A stretch of 64,000 nucleotides of DNA from NCBI RefSeq assembly GCF_003031265.1, contig NZ_CP019966.1:3782001-3846000 (forward strand), in the 5' to 3' direction. How positions within the stretch are numbered: position 1 is the stretch's first letter; each line of letters opens with the position of its first letter. The position numbers and the translations under genes are program-made. Shown here one piece after another: positions 8,549 to 17,103 of this stretch. The DNA comes from Rhodopseudomonas palustris (GTDB lineage Bacteria; Pseudomonadota; Alphaproteobacteria; Rhizobiales; Xanthobacteraceae). Under the pieces are notes generated by a model that saw only the letters and a program-made list of their open reading frames with translations, was not told where the DNA came from and did not search any database.

Positions 8549-9436
8549 TTACTTCCGCCCCTGCTCGCGCAGGTAGTTGATGATTCCGGAAAAATCCGTG
8601 CCGCCGTGCCCGGCCTGTTCGAACGCGGCGTAGATCTCGGCGGCGTGCTGGCCGAGCGGCGTCGAAGCGCCGGCGGCCTTGGCGGCTTCCTGCGACAGCT
8701 TGAGATCCTTCAGCATCAGCGCCGCGGCGAAGCCCGGCTTGTAGCTGTTGTTGGCGGGCGACGCCGGCACCGGGCCGGGCACCGGGCAATAGCTGGTCAG
8801 CGACCAGCACTGCCCCGACGAGGTCGAGGCGACATCGAACAGCGCCTGATGCGACAGGCCGAGCTTCTCGGCCAGCGTGAACGCTTCCGACACGCCGATC
8901 ATCGAGATGCCGAGGATCATGTTGTTGCAGATCTTCGCCGCCTGGCCTGCACCGGCGCCGCCGCAATGCACGATCTTCTTGCCCATCTTTTCGAGCACGG
9001 GCTTGGCGGCCGCGAACGCCGCCTCGCTGCCGCCGGCCATGAAGGTCAGCGTCGCGCCCTTGGCACCACCGGTGCCGCCGGAGACCGGCGCATCGACAGA
9101 GGCGATGTCGTGCTTGGCGGCGAGCGCATGCGCCTGCACGGCGCTTTCGACGTCGATGGTCGAGCAATCGATGATCAGCGCGCCCTTGGCGGCGTGCGGC
9201 AGGATCTCGTTCCACACCGACAGCACGTGCTTGCCGGCCGGCAACATGGTGACGATGACGCCCGCGCCCTTCACCGCATCGATCGCGGTCGGCGCGATGC
9301 TCACGCCCTCGGCCTTCGCCGCCTCGCACGAGGCCGCCACCAGATCGAAGCCGGCGACCTTGTGGCCGGCCTTGGCGAGATTGCCGGCCATCGGCCCGCC
9401 CATATTGCCGAGACCGATGAATGCGATATCCGTCAT
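8549..9436 (-). CDS. mmsB: 3-hydroxyisobutyrate dehydrogenase
   Basis: 295 residues, typical of the beta-hydroxyacid dehydrogenase family. It oxidises 3-hydroxyisobutyrate to methylmalonate semialdehyde with NAD+ in valine breakdown. The dinucleotide-binding GLGNMGGPMAGNL (8-20), substrate-binding DAPVSGGTGGA (115-125) and GAGQAAKICNN with catalytic K168 are all present. It follows the hydrolase gene after 33 bases and precedes the CoA ligase. The neighbouring mmsA and acyl-CoA dehydrogenase make the valine assignment stronger than for an isolated member, which could be a tartronate semialdehyde reductase. Confidence 0.93.
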   Translation of the reverse strand: MTDIAFIGLGNMGGPMAGNLAKAGHKVAGFDLVAASCEAAKAEGVSIAPTAIDAVKGAGVIVTMLPAGKHVLSVWNEILPHAAKGALIIDCSTIDVESAVQAHALAAKHDIASVDAPVSGGTGGAKGATLTFMAGGSEAAFAAAKPVLEKMGKKIVHCGGAGAGQAAKICNNMILGISMIGVSEAFTLAEKLGLSHQALFDVASTSSGQCWSLTSYCPVPGPVPASPANNSYKPGFAAALMLKDLKLSQEAAKAAGASTPLGQHAAEIYAAFEQAGHGGTDFSGIINYLREQGRK

Positions 9437-9469
9437 GTCCCCTTCCTCCCCTTGCCTGTCCCCGGTTCT

Positions 9470-10543
9470 TCAGCCCGGAAATTTCAGCTCGTCGTCGCCG
9501 CGATCTTCAAAGTAGCGCGCTACGATCTCCGGCGTCACCTCTGCGATCGTCGCAGGCCGCCATTTTGGCTGACGGTCCTTGTCGATCACCGCGGCGCGGA
9601 CGCCCTCGACGAAATCGTCGCTGACGAACACCTGCAGCGCGGCGCGATACTCGTGCACCAAGCATTCTTCGAGCGACGCCCTGTGCCGCGCGGCGCGCAG
9701 TAGCTTCAGCGTCACCTTCAGGCTGGTCGGCGATTTGATCCGCAGCGTCTTCAGCGCGGCTTGCGCGAACTCCGACGCATCGCTCTCCAGCGCGGCGACG
9801 ATCTGCTCGATCGTCTCGTGCCCGAACCAGCGGTCGATCTCGGCCTGATGCAGTTCGGCAGGGCCCTTGGCCGGCTGCTCCGCAAAGCGTGCGATGATGC
9901 CGCTGACCTGCTCGGCCGATGCTCCGCTCGGCGCCTCGGTGAGTGCCTGGCGCAGCGCCGCCCAGTTCGCGGTCGGCACATAGGCGTCGGCGAACTCCGC
10001 GTGGATCGCGTCGGCGCCATTCATGATATCGCCGGTCAGACCGAAATAGGTGCCGATCTCGCCGGGCGAGCGCGTCAGCAGCCAGGTGCCGCCGACATCG
10101 GGGAAGAAGCCGATGCCGACTTCCGGCATCGCGATCTTGGTCTTGTCGGTGACGATGCGGTGGCTGCCGTGGCCGGCGATGCCGACGCCGCCGCCCATCA
10201 CCAAGCCGTCCATGAACGCCACATAGGGCTTCGGATACTTCGCGATCTTGGCGTTGGTGATGTATTCCTCGCGCCAGAACACCTTGCCGAGATCGCCGCC
10301 CTCGCGCGCGCTGTTGTAGAGCCCGACGATGTCGCCACCGGCGCACAGCCCGCGCTCGCCGGCGCCCTCGACCAGGATCAGCGCGACCTGCGGATCGGCG
10401 GCGAAGGCGTCGAGCGCGTTGTCGAGGTCACGCGCCATCTCCAGCGTCAGCGCATTGATCGCCTTCGGCCGGTTGAGACGGATCACACCGGCGGAGCCTT
10501 CGCGCCGGACGATCAGATCGGGTTCGGTCACGGCACCATTCAT
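9470..10543 (-). CDS. 3-hydroxyisobutyryl-CoA hydrolase (crotonase fold)
   Basis: 357 residues, longer than an ordinary enoyl-CoA hydratase and matching HIBCH-type hydrolases. The mammalian-like signature is present: [11 protein letters not shown] (oxyanion hole), [38 protein letters not shown], and [18 protein letters not shown] with the catalytic glutamate. It releases free 3-hydroxyisobutyrate from its CoA ester, the step before MmsB. Its start overlaps the acyl-CoA dehydrogenase stop by 4 bases (10540-10543), so the two are co-translated. Confidence 0.92.
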   Translation of the reverse strand: MNGAVTEPDLIVRREGSAGVIRLNRPKAINALTLEMARDLDNALDAFAADPQVALILVEGAGERGLCAGGDIVGLYNSAREGGDLGKVFWREEYITNAKIAKYPKPYVAFMDGLVMGGGVGIAGHGSHRIVTDKTKIAMPEVGIGFFPDVGGTWLLTRSPGEIGTYFGLTGDIMNGADAIHAEFADAYVPTANWAALRQALTEAPSGASAEQVSGIIARFAEQPAKGPAELHQAEIDRWFGHETIEQIVAALESDASEFAQAALKTLRIKSPTSLKVTLKLLRAARHRASLEECLVHEYRAALQVFVSDDFVEGVRAAVIDKDRQPKWRPATIAEVTPEIVARYFEDRGDDELKFPG

Positions 10544-11685
10544 CGATTGGCCTCGAGCAGCTTGCGCGACACGATCAGCCGCATGATTTCATTGGTGCCT
10601 TCGAGGATCTGGTGCACGCGCAGGTCACGCACCAGTTTCTCGATGCCGTATTCGGCGAGATAGCCGTAGCCGCCATGCAGCTGCAGCGCCTCGTTGGCGA
10701 CCGCAAAGCCGGCATCAGTGGCGAAGCGCTTGGCCATCGCGCACAGCTTGGTGGCGTCGGCATCCTTGCGGTCGAGCGCCGCGGCGGCGCGCCACAGCAG
10801 CGTGCGCGAAGCCTCCAATTCGGTCGCCATGTCGGCAAGCCGGAATTGCAGCGCCTGGAATTCGTCGAGCCGTTTGCCGAACGCCTTGCGCTCTTTCATG
10901 TAAGCGAGCGTCTTGTCGAGCGCGGCCTGGGCGCCGCCGAGCGAACAGGCGCCGATGTTGAGCCGGCCGCCGTCGAGCCCGGCCATCGCGATCTTGAAGC
11001 CAATGCCTTCGTCGCCGAGCCGATTGGCGACCGGCACCCGCGCGTTCTCGAAAATCACGGTGCGGGTCGGCTGCGCATTCCAGCCCATCTTGCGCTCGTT
11101 GGCTCCGAACGACAGGCCGGGCGTGTCCTTCTCGACCACCAGCGTCGAGATGCCGCTGGGGCCATCGCCGCCGGTGCGCACCATCACGACGTACAGATCA
11201 TTGGCGCCGGCGCCGGAGATGAACTGTTTCTGACCGTCGAGGATGTAGTGATCGCCGTCACGCACCGCGCGGGTGCGCAGCGCCGCGGCATCCGAGCCGG
11301 AGCCCGGCTCGGTCAGGCAGTAGCTGGCGACCTGCTCCATGCTGCACAGCTTCGGCAGCCAGCGCTGACGCTGCGCGTCGGAGCCGTAGCTGTCGATCAT
11401 CCACGCCGCCATGTTGTGGATGGAGATGAAGGCCGACACCGACGGACAGCCGGTCGCCAGCGCTTCGAAGATCAGCGCCGCGTCGAACCGGGTCATCGCG
11501 CTGCCGCCGACATCGTCGCGGATGTAGATGCCGCCGATGCCGAGCGCCGCCGCTTCGCGGATCACATCCAGCGGCAGGTGCTTGTCTTCATCCCATTTCA
11601 GCGCATGCGGCGCGATCTTCTCGGCCGCGAAGTCGCGCGCCATGTCACGAATGGCGCGCTGGTCTTCGTTGAGGTCGAACTGCAT
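10540..11685 (-). CDS. Acyl-CoA dehydrogenase, probably isobutyryl-CoA dehydrogenase
   Basis: 381 residues, FAD-dependent short-chain acyl-CoA dehydrogenase fold. Visible: the flavin/substrate segment [12 protein letters not shown] (123-134), the dimer/FAD motif [21 protein letters not shown] and [12 protein letters not shown] with catalytic base E362. The position of the glutamate in the EGTNE motif fits short-chain and isobutyryl enzymes rather than isovaleryl-type. Between mmsA (12 bases upstream) and the 3-hydroxyisobutyryl-CoA hydrolase, it most likely converts isobutyryl-CoA to methacrylyl-CoA. No dedicated methacrylyl-CoA hydratase lies in this operon; a crotonase elsewhere would be needed. 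Confidence 0.9.
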   Translation of the reverse strand: MQFDLNEDQRAIRDMARDFAAEKIAPHALKWDEDKHLPLDVIREAAALGIGGIYIRDDVGGSAMTRFDAALIFEALATGCPSVSAFISIHNMAAWMIDSYGSDAQRQRWLPKLCSMEQVASYCLTEPGSGSDAAALRTRAVRDGDHYILDGQKQFISGAGANDLYVVMVRTGGDGPSGISTLVVEKDTPGLSFGANERKMGWNAQPTRTVIFENARVPVANRLGDEGIGFKIAMAGLDGGRLNIGACSLGGAQAALDKTLAYMKERKAFGKRLDEFQALQFRLADMATELEASRTLLWRAAAALDRKDADATKLCAMAKRFATDAGFAVANEALQLHGGYGYLAEYGIEKLVRDLRVHQILEGTNEIMRLIVSRKLLEANR

Positions 11686-11697
11686 GGCAGCCGGCGC

Positions 11698-13194
11698 TTA
11701 CTTCATCAGCGGGATCGAGAACTCCGCGCCTTCCTTGACGCCCGACGGCCACCGCGAGGTGACGGTCTTGGTCTTGGTGTAGAACCGGATCGAATCCGGG
11801 CCGTGCTGATTGAGATCGCCGAAGCCGGACTTCTTCCAGCCGCCGAAGGTGTAGTAGGCGATCGGCACCGGGATCGGCACGTTGATGCCGACCATGCCGA
11901 CGTTCACTTTCGCAGCAAAGTCGCGGGCAGCGTCGCCGTCGCGGGTGAAGATCGCGACGCCGTTGCCGTAGTCATGGTCGGACGGCAGCGACAGCGCTTC
12001 GGCGTAATCGTGGGCGCGGACGACGCTCAGCACCGGACCGAAGATCTCTTCCTTGTAGATCCGCATGTCCTTGGTGACGTTGTCGAACAGACAGCCGCCC
12101 ATGTAGAAGCCGTTCTCGTAGCCCTGCATCTTGAAGCCGCGGCCGTCGACCGCGAGCGTCGCGCCTTCCTTGACGCCGATATCGACGTAGTTCTTGACGC
12201 GCTCCAGCGCTTCCTTGGTCACCAGCGGGCCGTAATCGGCGGTCGGATCGGTCGACGGACCGATCTTCAGCGCTTCGACGCGCGGGATCAGCTTGCTCAT
12301 CAGGGCGTCCGCGGTGGCCTTGCCGACCGGCACCGCGACCGAGATCGCCATGCAGCGCTCGCCCGCCGAGCCGTAGCCGGCGCCGATCAGCGCGTCGACA
12401 GTCTGGTCGATGTCGGCATCCGGCATGATGATGGCGTGGTTCTTGGCGCCGCCGAAGCACTGCGCGCGCTTGCCGGTCTGCGCGGCGCGCTCATAGATGT
12501 ACTGCGCGATCGGCGACGAGCCGACGAAACCCACCGCCTTGATGTCCGGATCGTCGAGGATGGCGTCGACCGCTTCCTTGTCGCCGTTGACGACGTTGAG
12601 GATGCCCGGCGGCAGGCCGGCCTCGAGCATCAGCGCCGCCAGCGCCATCGGCACGCCGGGGTCGCGCTCCGACGGCTTCAGGATGAACGCGTTGCCGCAG
12701 GCGATTGCGGGTGCGAACTTCCACATCGGGATCATCGCCGGGAAGTTGAACGGAGTGATGCCAGCGACGACGCCGAGCGGCTGGCGCATCGAATAGATGT
12801 CGATGCCGGGGCCGGCACCCTCGGTGTATTCGCCCTTCATCAGATGCGGAATGCCGCAGGCGAACTCGGCGACTTCGAGGCCGCGCTGGATGTCGCCCTT
12901 GGCGTCGGGAATGGTCTTGCCGTGTTCGCGCGCGAGCAGCTCGGCGAGCTTGTCGTAATCGCGCTGCACCAATTCGAGGAACTTCATCAGCACGCGGGCG
13001 CGGCGCTGCGGGTTGGTGGCGCCCCACTCCGGCTGCGCGGCCTTGGCGTTTTCAACCGCTGCGCGGAGCTCGGCTTTGGTGGCGAGGGCGACTTTGGCCT
13101 TCACCTCGCCGGTCATCGGCTCGAACACGTCGGCGAAACGCCCCGACTTGCCCTCGACCTCTTTGCCGCCGATGAAATGCCCGACCGTGCGCAT
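11698..13194 (-). CDS. mmsA: Methylmalonate-semialdehyde dehydrogenase (acylating)
   Basis: 498 residues from ATG at 13194; CAGGAGGAAGT lies just upstream, so the longer open frame is rejected. A CoA-dependent aldehyde dehydrogenase that turns methylmalonate semialdehyde into propionyl-CoA, CO2 and NADH. It shows the family pattern VGHFIGGKEV at the start, ITPFNFPAMIPMWKF (146-160), the NAD segment VGFVGSSPIAQYIYE, and GSAGERCMAIS with nucleophile C281. First structural gene of the minus-strand valine operon. The upstream gap to the TetR gene is 159 bases and holds its promoter. Confidence 0.95.
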   Translation of the reverse strand: MRTVGHFIGGKEVEGKSGRFADVFEPMTGEVKAKVALATKAELRAAVENAKAAQPEWGATNPQRRARVLMKFLELVQRDYDKLAELLAREHGKTIPDAKGDIQRGLEVAEFACGIPHLMKGEYTEGAGPGIDIYSMRQPLGVVAGITPFNFPAMIPMWKFAPAIACGNAFILKPSERDPGVPMALAALMLEAGLPPGILNVVNGDKEAVDAILDDPDIKAVGFVGSSPIAQYIYERAAQTGKRAQCFGGAKNHAIIMPDADIDQTVDALIGAGYGSAGERCMAISVAVPVGKATADALMSKLIPRVEALKIGPSTDPTADYGPLVTKEALERVKNYVDIGVKEGATLAVDGRGFKMQGYENGFYMGGCLFDNVTKDMRIYKEEIFGPVLSVVRAHDYAEALSLPSDHDYGNGVAIFTRDGDAARDFAAKVNVGMVGINVPIPVPIAYYTFGGWKKSGFGDLNQHGPDSIRFYTKTKTVTSRWPSGVKEGAEFSIPLMK

Positions 13195-13353
13195 GGACTT
13201 CCTCCTGAAAGGCTGTGTTCTCGTCCCCTTGAACAGAATTTTTTCAGGTTTGGGAAGGCCCAGGACGCGCGACACCTGTGCCGAAATGCGGAAGCGGCCA
13301 AGCTGCGGCATGCGGCCACCGCTGGCCGCGCCGGAGGCGATTGCAAGCAGGTT

Positions 13354-14022
13354 TCAGTCTTGCGCGGCCGACCGTGTCGCAGCCTTGGCGGCGGCCTTCT
13401 TCGGCTTGGCCGTGATCACCCGCGCCGGCTTCTTCGGCGCAGCGGCGCCGGCCTCGGCCAATGCGGCTTCGCGGCCGGCGGCGAGAATTTCGTCGGACAA
13501 TTCGCCGCTGCCGGCGATCCGCGCCAACACCAACGTTCCCATCATGGTCGCCAGTGTCGCCATCGCCTGCTTCCGTGCCGTCTTCGGCGAAGCATCGACA
13601 TATTGCGCCGCAATCATCGCGATCATGTCGTCGAGCTTGGCGGCGAACGCCTTGCGGGTCTTGGGGCTCTCACGCGCAATCTCGGCGCCGAGCGCCGGCA
13701 CTGCGCAGCCACGGCCGGGATCGTCGCGGTGGTTGGCGCTGAGATAACCGTCGACCAGCGCAGTCAGCCGCTGCTCCGGTGGCAGCTCCTCCGCCAGCTT
13801 GCGCCAGCGCTCGGTGGAGCGGTCCATCGCGTAGCTGAAGGCCTCGATCACCAGCGCCTCGCGCGATGCGAAATGCGCGTAGAACCCGCCGTGGGTGAGG
13901 CCCGCGTCCTTCATCAGATCGGCAACGCCGATGCCGTGGGCGCCCTTCTCACGCAGCTTCACCGACGCCCGCCGGACGATGCGGTCGTGGGTCTCCTGCT
14001 TATGTTCCTTCGAATAGCGCAT
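13354..14022 (-). CDS. TetR family transcriptional regulator with lysine/alanine-rich tail
   Basis: 222 residues. The N-terminal HTH is clear (GIGVADLMKDAGLTHGGFYAHFASREALVIEAF, about 30-62). The C-terminal third of the ligand domain is followed by a basic Ala/Pro/Lys tail from about residue 195 (PKKPARVITAKPKKAAAK) of the kind seen in histone-H1-like proteins; this is unusual for TetR. It is upstream of and codirectional with mmsA (159-base gap), so it is a candidate regulator of the valine operon. A near-palindrome TCATATTATGA at 14047-14057, 25 bases before its start, is a possible autoregulatory site. Confidence 0.88.
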   Translation of the reverse strand: MRYSKEHKQETHDRIVRRASVKLREKGAHGIGVADLMKDAGLTHGGFYAHFASREALVIEAFSYAMDRSTERWRKLAEELPPEQRLTALVDGYLSANHRDDPGRGCAVPALGAEIARESPKTRKAFAAKLDDMIAMIAAQYVDASPKTARKQAMATLATMMGTLVLARIAGSGELSDEILAAGREAALAEAGAAAPKKPARVITAKPKKAAAKAATRSAAQD

Positions 14023-14046
14023 CGGCGATCCATGCCATGTTCAGGA

Positions 14047-14057
14047 TCATATTATGA
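14047..14057. promoter_or_regulatory. Possible TetR operator, TCATATTATGA
   Basis: An 11-base near-palindrome just upstream of the TetR gene. The run TCATATTAT recurs at 14702-14710 upstream of the thioesterase gene. AT-rich symmetric DNA stands out in this GC-rich sequence. The assignment to this TetR protein is inference from position. Confidence 0.35.
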
Positions 14058-14095
14058 CACCGAACGCGGGCGTCTGCCTCAAGTTTCGGTTCACC

Positions 14096-14671
14096 TCAGG
14101 AATCGTGCGGATGTGGCGCCGCAGCAGGCGCACCCCCGAGCATCGCAAAAGTTGCAGTGGCGTGCACCGCCAGCTTGCCGGCGCCGTCATAGACGAAGCC
14201 CTCGGTGTAGCTCGACTGCCGGCCGAATTTCACCACCCGCCCCTCGGCCATGATCGTGCCGGACCGCACCGACAACGGCCGCAAATAGCTGAGCTTCAGA
14301 TCCATCGTCACAGAGCCCTGCCCGGCCGGCTGGCGCGTCGAGATCGCGCAACCCATCGCGGTGTCGAGCAGCGCGGCTGCAATCGCGCCGTGGAGCAGGC
14401 CCGCGGTGTTCTCCAGGCTCTGGTCCGGATCGAGCTGCATCACGATCCGGCCGGGATGCACTTCGGCCATCTTGAAGCCGATCAGCCGCGCAAGCGGCGG
14501 CGGCGGCAACCGGCCGTCGCGGATCGCCTGCATCACCTCGAGGCCGGACATCGTCATCGCGGCGCGCGCGACCGGCCCCGGCTCCTGCCAATCGACGGTG
14601 CGGCTGCGGCGCTGCGCGGCCGCAAACAAGCCTGAGAGATCGGGCGGCGCAGCGGCATCGAGCATCGTCAT
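14096..14671 (-). CDS. PaaI-type hotdog thioesterase
   Basis: 191 residues. The C-terminal 130 residues form a single hotdog domain: LIGFKMAEVHPGRIVMQLDPDQSLEN, then the helix LLHGAIAAALLDTAMGCAIST (HG...D pattern of PaaI thioesterases), then TMDLKLSYLRPLSVRSGTIMAEGRVVKFGRQ. The first 60 residues are an extra helical segment. It presumably hydrolyses an acyl-CoA to free acid and CoA. It is divergent from the crotonase at 14815; an AT-rich palindrome lies between. Substrate unknown. Confidence 0.85.
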   Translation of the reverse strand: MTMLDAAAPPDLSGLFAAAQRRSRTVDWQEPGPVARAAMTMSGLEVMQAIRDGRLPPPPLARLIGFKMAEVHPGRIVMQLDPDQSLENTAGLLHGAIAAALLDTAMGCAISTRQPAGQGSVTMDLKLSYLRPLSVRSGTIMAEGRVVKFGRQSSYTEGFVYDGAGKLAVHATATFAMLGGAPAAAPHPHDS

Positions 14672-14688
14672 CGGCGGGCTCCTGTTTT

Positions 14689-14707
14689 TATATGATGATA
14701 CTCATAT
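14689..14707. promoter_or_regulatory. Palindromic operator candidate, TATATGATGATACTCATAT
   Basis: ATATGA (14690-14695) and TCATAT (14702-14707) form an inverted repeat. It resembles the sites at 15636-15654 and 31346-31364. It lies in the 143-base gap between the divergent thioesterase and crotonase genes, where it could control both. Confidence 0.45.
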
Positions 14708-14814
14708 TATAATTCCCAGGTCACGACAAGCGCGCCGGCTGGATGCTTGACAGCCCCCCAGCATTGCCGGGCATGATGCCGCGCCTATCCCGCCCCTCGC
14801 TGACGAGATCCAAC

Positions 14815-15585
14815 ATGCAGATGCTCAACACCCATTGCGGCGTCGACCGCGATTCCCGCGGCGTCGCGCGCCTCACCATCTGCAACGCCGGCAAGCTCAA
14901 TATCCTGAACACCACGGTGATCACCGATGTCCGGGACGGATTGCGGCAACTCGCAGCGGATGACGGCCTGCGCGTGCTGATCGTCGCCGGCCAGAGCGAG
15001 CGCAGCATGATCGGCGGCGCCGATATCAACGAGATGGCGACGCTCGATCAGAGTTCCGCCGAGCGCTTCATCACCGGCCTTGCGGAACTGTGCGAGGCGG
15101 TGCGGGCCGTGCCCTATCCGGTGATCGCGCGGATTCCCGGCTGGTGCCTCGGCGGCGGCCTGGAATTCGCCGCCGCCTGCGATTTCCGTGTCGCGGCGCA
15201 CGATGCCAAATTCGGCATGCCCGAGGTGCGCGTCGGAATTCCGTCGGTGATCCACGCCGCCCTGCTGCCGCGGCTGATCGGCTGGTCGCGCGCGCGCTAT
15301 CTGGTGATGGCCGCAGAAAACATCGACGCCGACACCGCTCTTGCCTGGGGACTGATCGACAAGATCGCGCCGCCGGGCGAGCTCGACGCCGCAGTCGAGC
15401 ATCTGGTCGGCGCTTTGCTCGCCGGCGCACCGCAGGCGATGCGGGCGCAAAAGGCGCTGATGGCAGCGTGGGAAGACATGCCGCTGCCGCAGGCGGTTGC
15501 GCATTCGGTCAAGGTGTTCGGCCAGTCGTACCTGACCGGCGAGCCGCAGGCGCTGATGGCGGAGTTCATCAACCGCAAACGCTGA
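14815..15585 (+). CDS. Enoyl-CoA hydratase/isomerase family protein (crotonase)
   Basis: 256 residues from ATG at 14815; an upstream ATG at 14743 would add a low-complexity leader and overlap the regulatory region, so it is less likely. Crotonase core: VLIVAGQSERSMIGGADINEM (first oxyanion strand), IPGWCLGGGLEFAAACDFRVAA (second), FGMPEVRVGIPSVIHAALLPR. The glutamate in PEV fits one acid/base position. It is followed after 121 bases by an MFS transporter preceded by a related operator, so both may be induced together. Could hydrate methacrylyl-CoA for the neighbouring valine pathway, but that is speculation. Confidence 0.87.
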   Translation: MQMLNTHCGVDRDSRGVARLTICNAGKLNILNTTVITDVRDGLRQLAADDGLRVLIVAGQSERSMIGGADINEMATLDQSSAERFITGLAELCEAVRAVPYPVIARIPGWCLGGGLEFAAACDFRVAAHDAKFGMPEVRVGIPSVIHAALLPRLIGWSRARYLVMAAENIDADTALAWGLIDKIAPPGELDAAVEHLVGALLAGAPQAMRAQKALMAAWEDMPLPQAVAHSVKVFGQSYLTGEPQALMAEFINRKR

Positions 15586-15635
15586 GCCGTTCACGCGATC
15601 TTGGGAATCCCCGAGTTGCGTTGCCGCCGGTATTT

Positions 15636-15654
15636 TATATGATGGCCATCATTT
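15636..15654. promoter_or_regulatory. Palindromic operator candidate, TATATGATGGCCATCATTT
   Basis: The core ATGATGGCCATCAT (15639-15652) is a perfect 14-base palindrome, 54 bases before the MFS start. It matches the site at 31346-31364 at 15 of 19 positions and the left half of that at 14689. Confidence 0.6.
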
Positions 15655-15706
15655 CCAATCAGCCGGCAGCCGTTGCCGCCGGCGCGCTCGCCGACAGGAC
15701 CGCCGC

Positions 15707-16993
15707 ATGATCTCCGACGCCCTCGCCGCCGCGCTGGCCCGCCGCAACATTCACTACGGCTGGGTGATGGTCGGCGTCACCTTCCTCACCGCGCTGGTCA
15801 ATGCCGGCGCGGTCGGGGCGCCCGGCGTGTTCATCGTTCCGTTGCAGCAAGAATTCGGCTGGAGCACCGCGGATATTTCGTCCGCGCTGTCGATCCGCTT
15901 CGTGCTGTTCGGGTTGATGGCGCCGTTCGCCGCAGCGCTGATGAACCGGTTCGGCCTGCGCCAGGTGACGCTGACCGCGCTGCTGGTCGTCTCCATCGGG
16001 CTGGTCACATCGCTTGCGATGACGTCGCTGTGGCAATTGATGCTGCTGTGGGGCGTGGTGGTCGGTGTCGGCACCGGCCTCACAGCGCTGGTGCTCGGCG
16101 CCACGGTGGCGACGCGCTGGTTCGTCGCCCGCCGCGGCCTGGTGATCGGCATGATGACCGCGAGCGTCGCCACCGGTCAGCTCGTGTTCCTGCCGATCCT
16201 CGCCTCGCTCACCGAACGCTACGGCTGGCGGATCGCAATGGCTTATGTCTGCGCGCTGATCGGCATCGCCGCAGTCGCGGTGCTGATCGCAATGCGCAAC
16301 CGGCCGAGCGACGTCGGGCTGCGGCCCTATGGCGACACCAGCACCGATCCGGTGCCGCTGTCGGCGCAGGCTGCGCCGGGCTCGATCGACGCCGCCGCGC
16401 TCGGCGCGTTGCGCGACGCGGCCAAGACGCGGGTGTTCTGGGTGCTGTTCGGCACCTTCTTCATCTGCGGCGCGTCGACCAACGGCCTGGTGCAGGTTCA
16501 TTTGATCCCGCTGTGCGCCGACTTCAACATCCCGCAGGTGCAGGCCGCAGGCCTGCTGGCCGCGATGGGCGTGTTCGATTTCATCGGCACCATCCTGTCG
16601 GGCTGGCTGGCGGACCGCTACGACAATCGCTGGCTGCTGTTCTGGTACTACGGCCTGCGCGGCCTCAGCCTGCTGGCGCTGCCGTTCACCGACTTCTCGT
16701 TCTACGGCCTGTCGCTGTTCGCCGTGTTCTACGGCCTGGACTGGGTCGCCACCGTACCGCCGACGGTGCGGCTGACGGCGCAGAAGTTCGGCCCGGAGCG
16801 TGCTAATCTGGTGTTCGGCTGGATTTTCGCCGGCCATCAGCTCGGCGCCGCCACCGCCGCATTCGGTGCCGGCCTGTCGCGCGACCTGCTGGCGAGCTAC
16901 CTGCCGGCGTTCTTCATCGCCGGCGCCCTGTGCGTGATCGCCGCCGCAGCCGCGCTGACGATCGGCAAGGCTGCCAAGCCGGCGGTGGCCTAG
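15707..16993 (+). CDS. MFS transporter, monocarboxylate/oxalate-type
   Basis: 428 residues with about 12 hydrophobic segments and a central loop near residue 210-240. The order N-terminal HYGWVMVGVTFLTALV, then VPLQQEFGWSTADISSALSIRFVLFGLMAPFAAALMNRFG, is typical of the MCT/OFA group, which move small carboxylates by proton symport or exchange. The inter-domain segment TRWFVARRGLVIGMMTASVATGQ and SGWLADRYDNR (cytoplasmic loop motif) are present. Next to thioesterase, crotonase and valine genes it probably imports a carboxylic acid; the substrate is not determinable. A repeat follows the stop. Confidence 0.87.
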   Translation: MISDALAAALARRNIHYGWVMVGVTFLTALVNAGAVGAPGVFIVPLQQEFGWSTADISSALSIRFVLFGLMAPFAAALMNRFGLRQVTLTALLVVSIGLVTSLAMTSLWQLMLLWGVVVGVGTGLTALVLGATVATRWFVARRGLVIGMMTASVATGQLVFLPILASLTERYGWRIAMAYVCALIGIAAVAVLIAMRNRPSDVGLRPYGDTSTDPVPLSAQAAPGSIDAAALGALRDAAKTRVFWVLFGTFFICGASTNGLVQVHLIPLCADFNIPQVQAAGLLAAMGVFDFIGTILSGWLADRYDNRWLLFWYYGLRGLSLLALPFTDFSFYGLSLFAVFYGLDWVATVPPTVRLTAQKFGPERANLVFGWIFAGHQLGAATAAFGAGLSRDLLASYLPAFFIAGALCVIAAAAALTIGKAAKPAVA

Positions 16994-17012
16994 CATCCGC
17001 TGATCGAAAGCC

Positions 17013-17095
17013 GCCATTGCGAGCCACGCAGCGACGAAGCAATCCAGGGTTCAGTGCACCGAGCTCCTGGATTGCTTCGCTACGCTCGCAATGAC
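17013..17095. repeat. Palindromic repeat, family C copy 1
   Basis: Arms CATTGCGAGC and GCTCGCAATGAC in inverted orientation, with inner GCGACGAAGCAATCCAG and CTGGATTGCTTCGC. It lies between the convergent MFS and carboxyltransferase genes. Copies at 31431, 32730 and 40313; a fragment at about 42509. Confidence 0.88.
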
Positions 17096-17103
17096 GATTC
17101 GGC

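Noticed and set aside
10612..14253. 1213-codon open frame on the plus strand
   Set aside because: It lies opposite the acyl-CoA dehydrogenase, mmsA and TetR genes; open antisense frames are expected in GC-rich genes. Its His/Arg/Ala-rich product has no recognisable domain.
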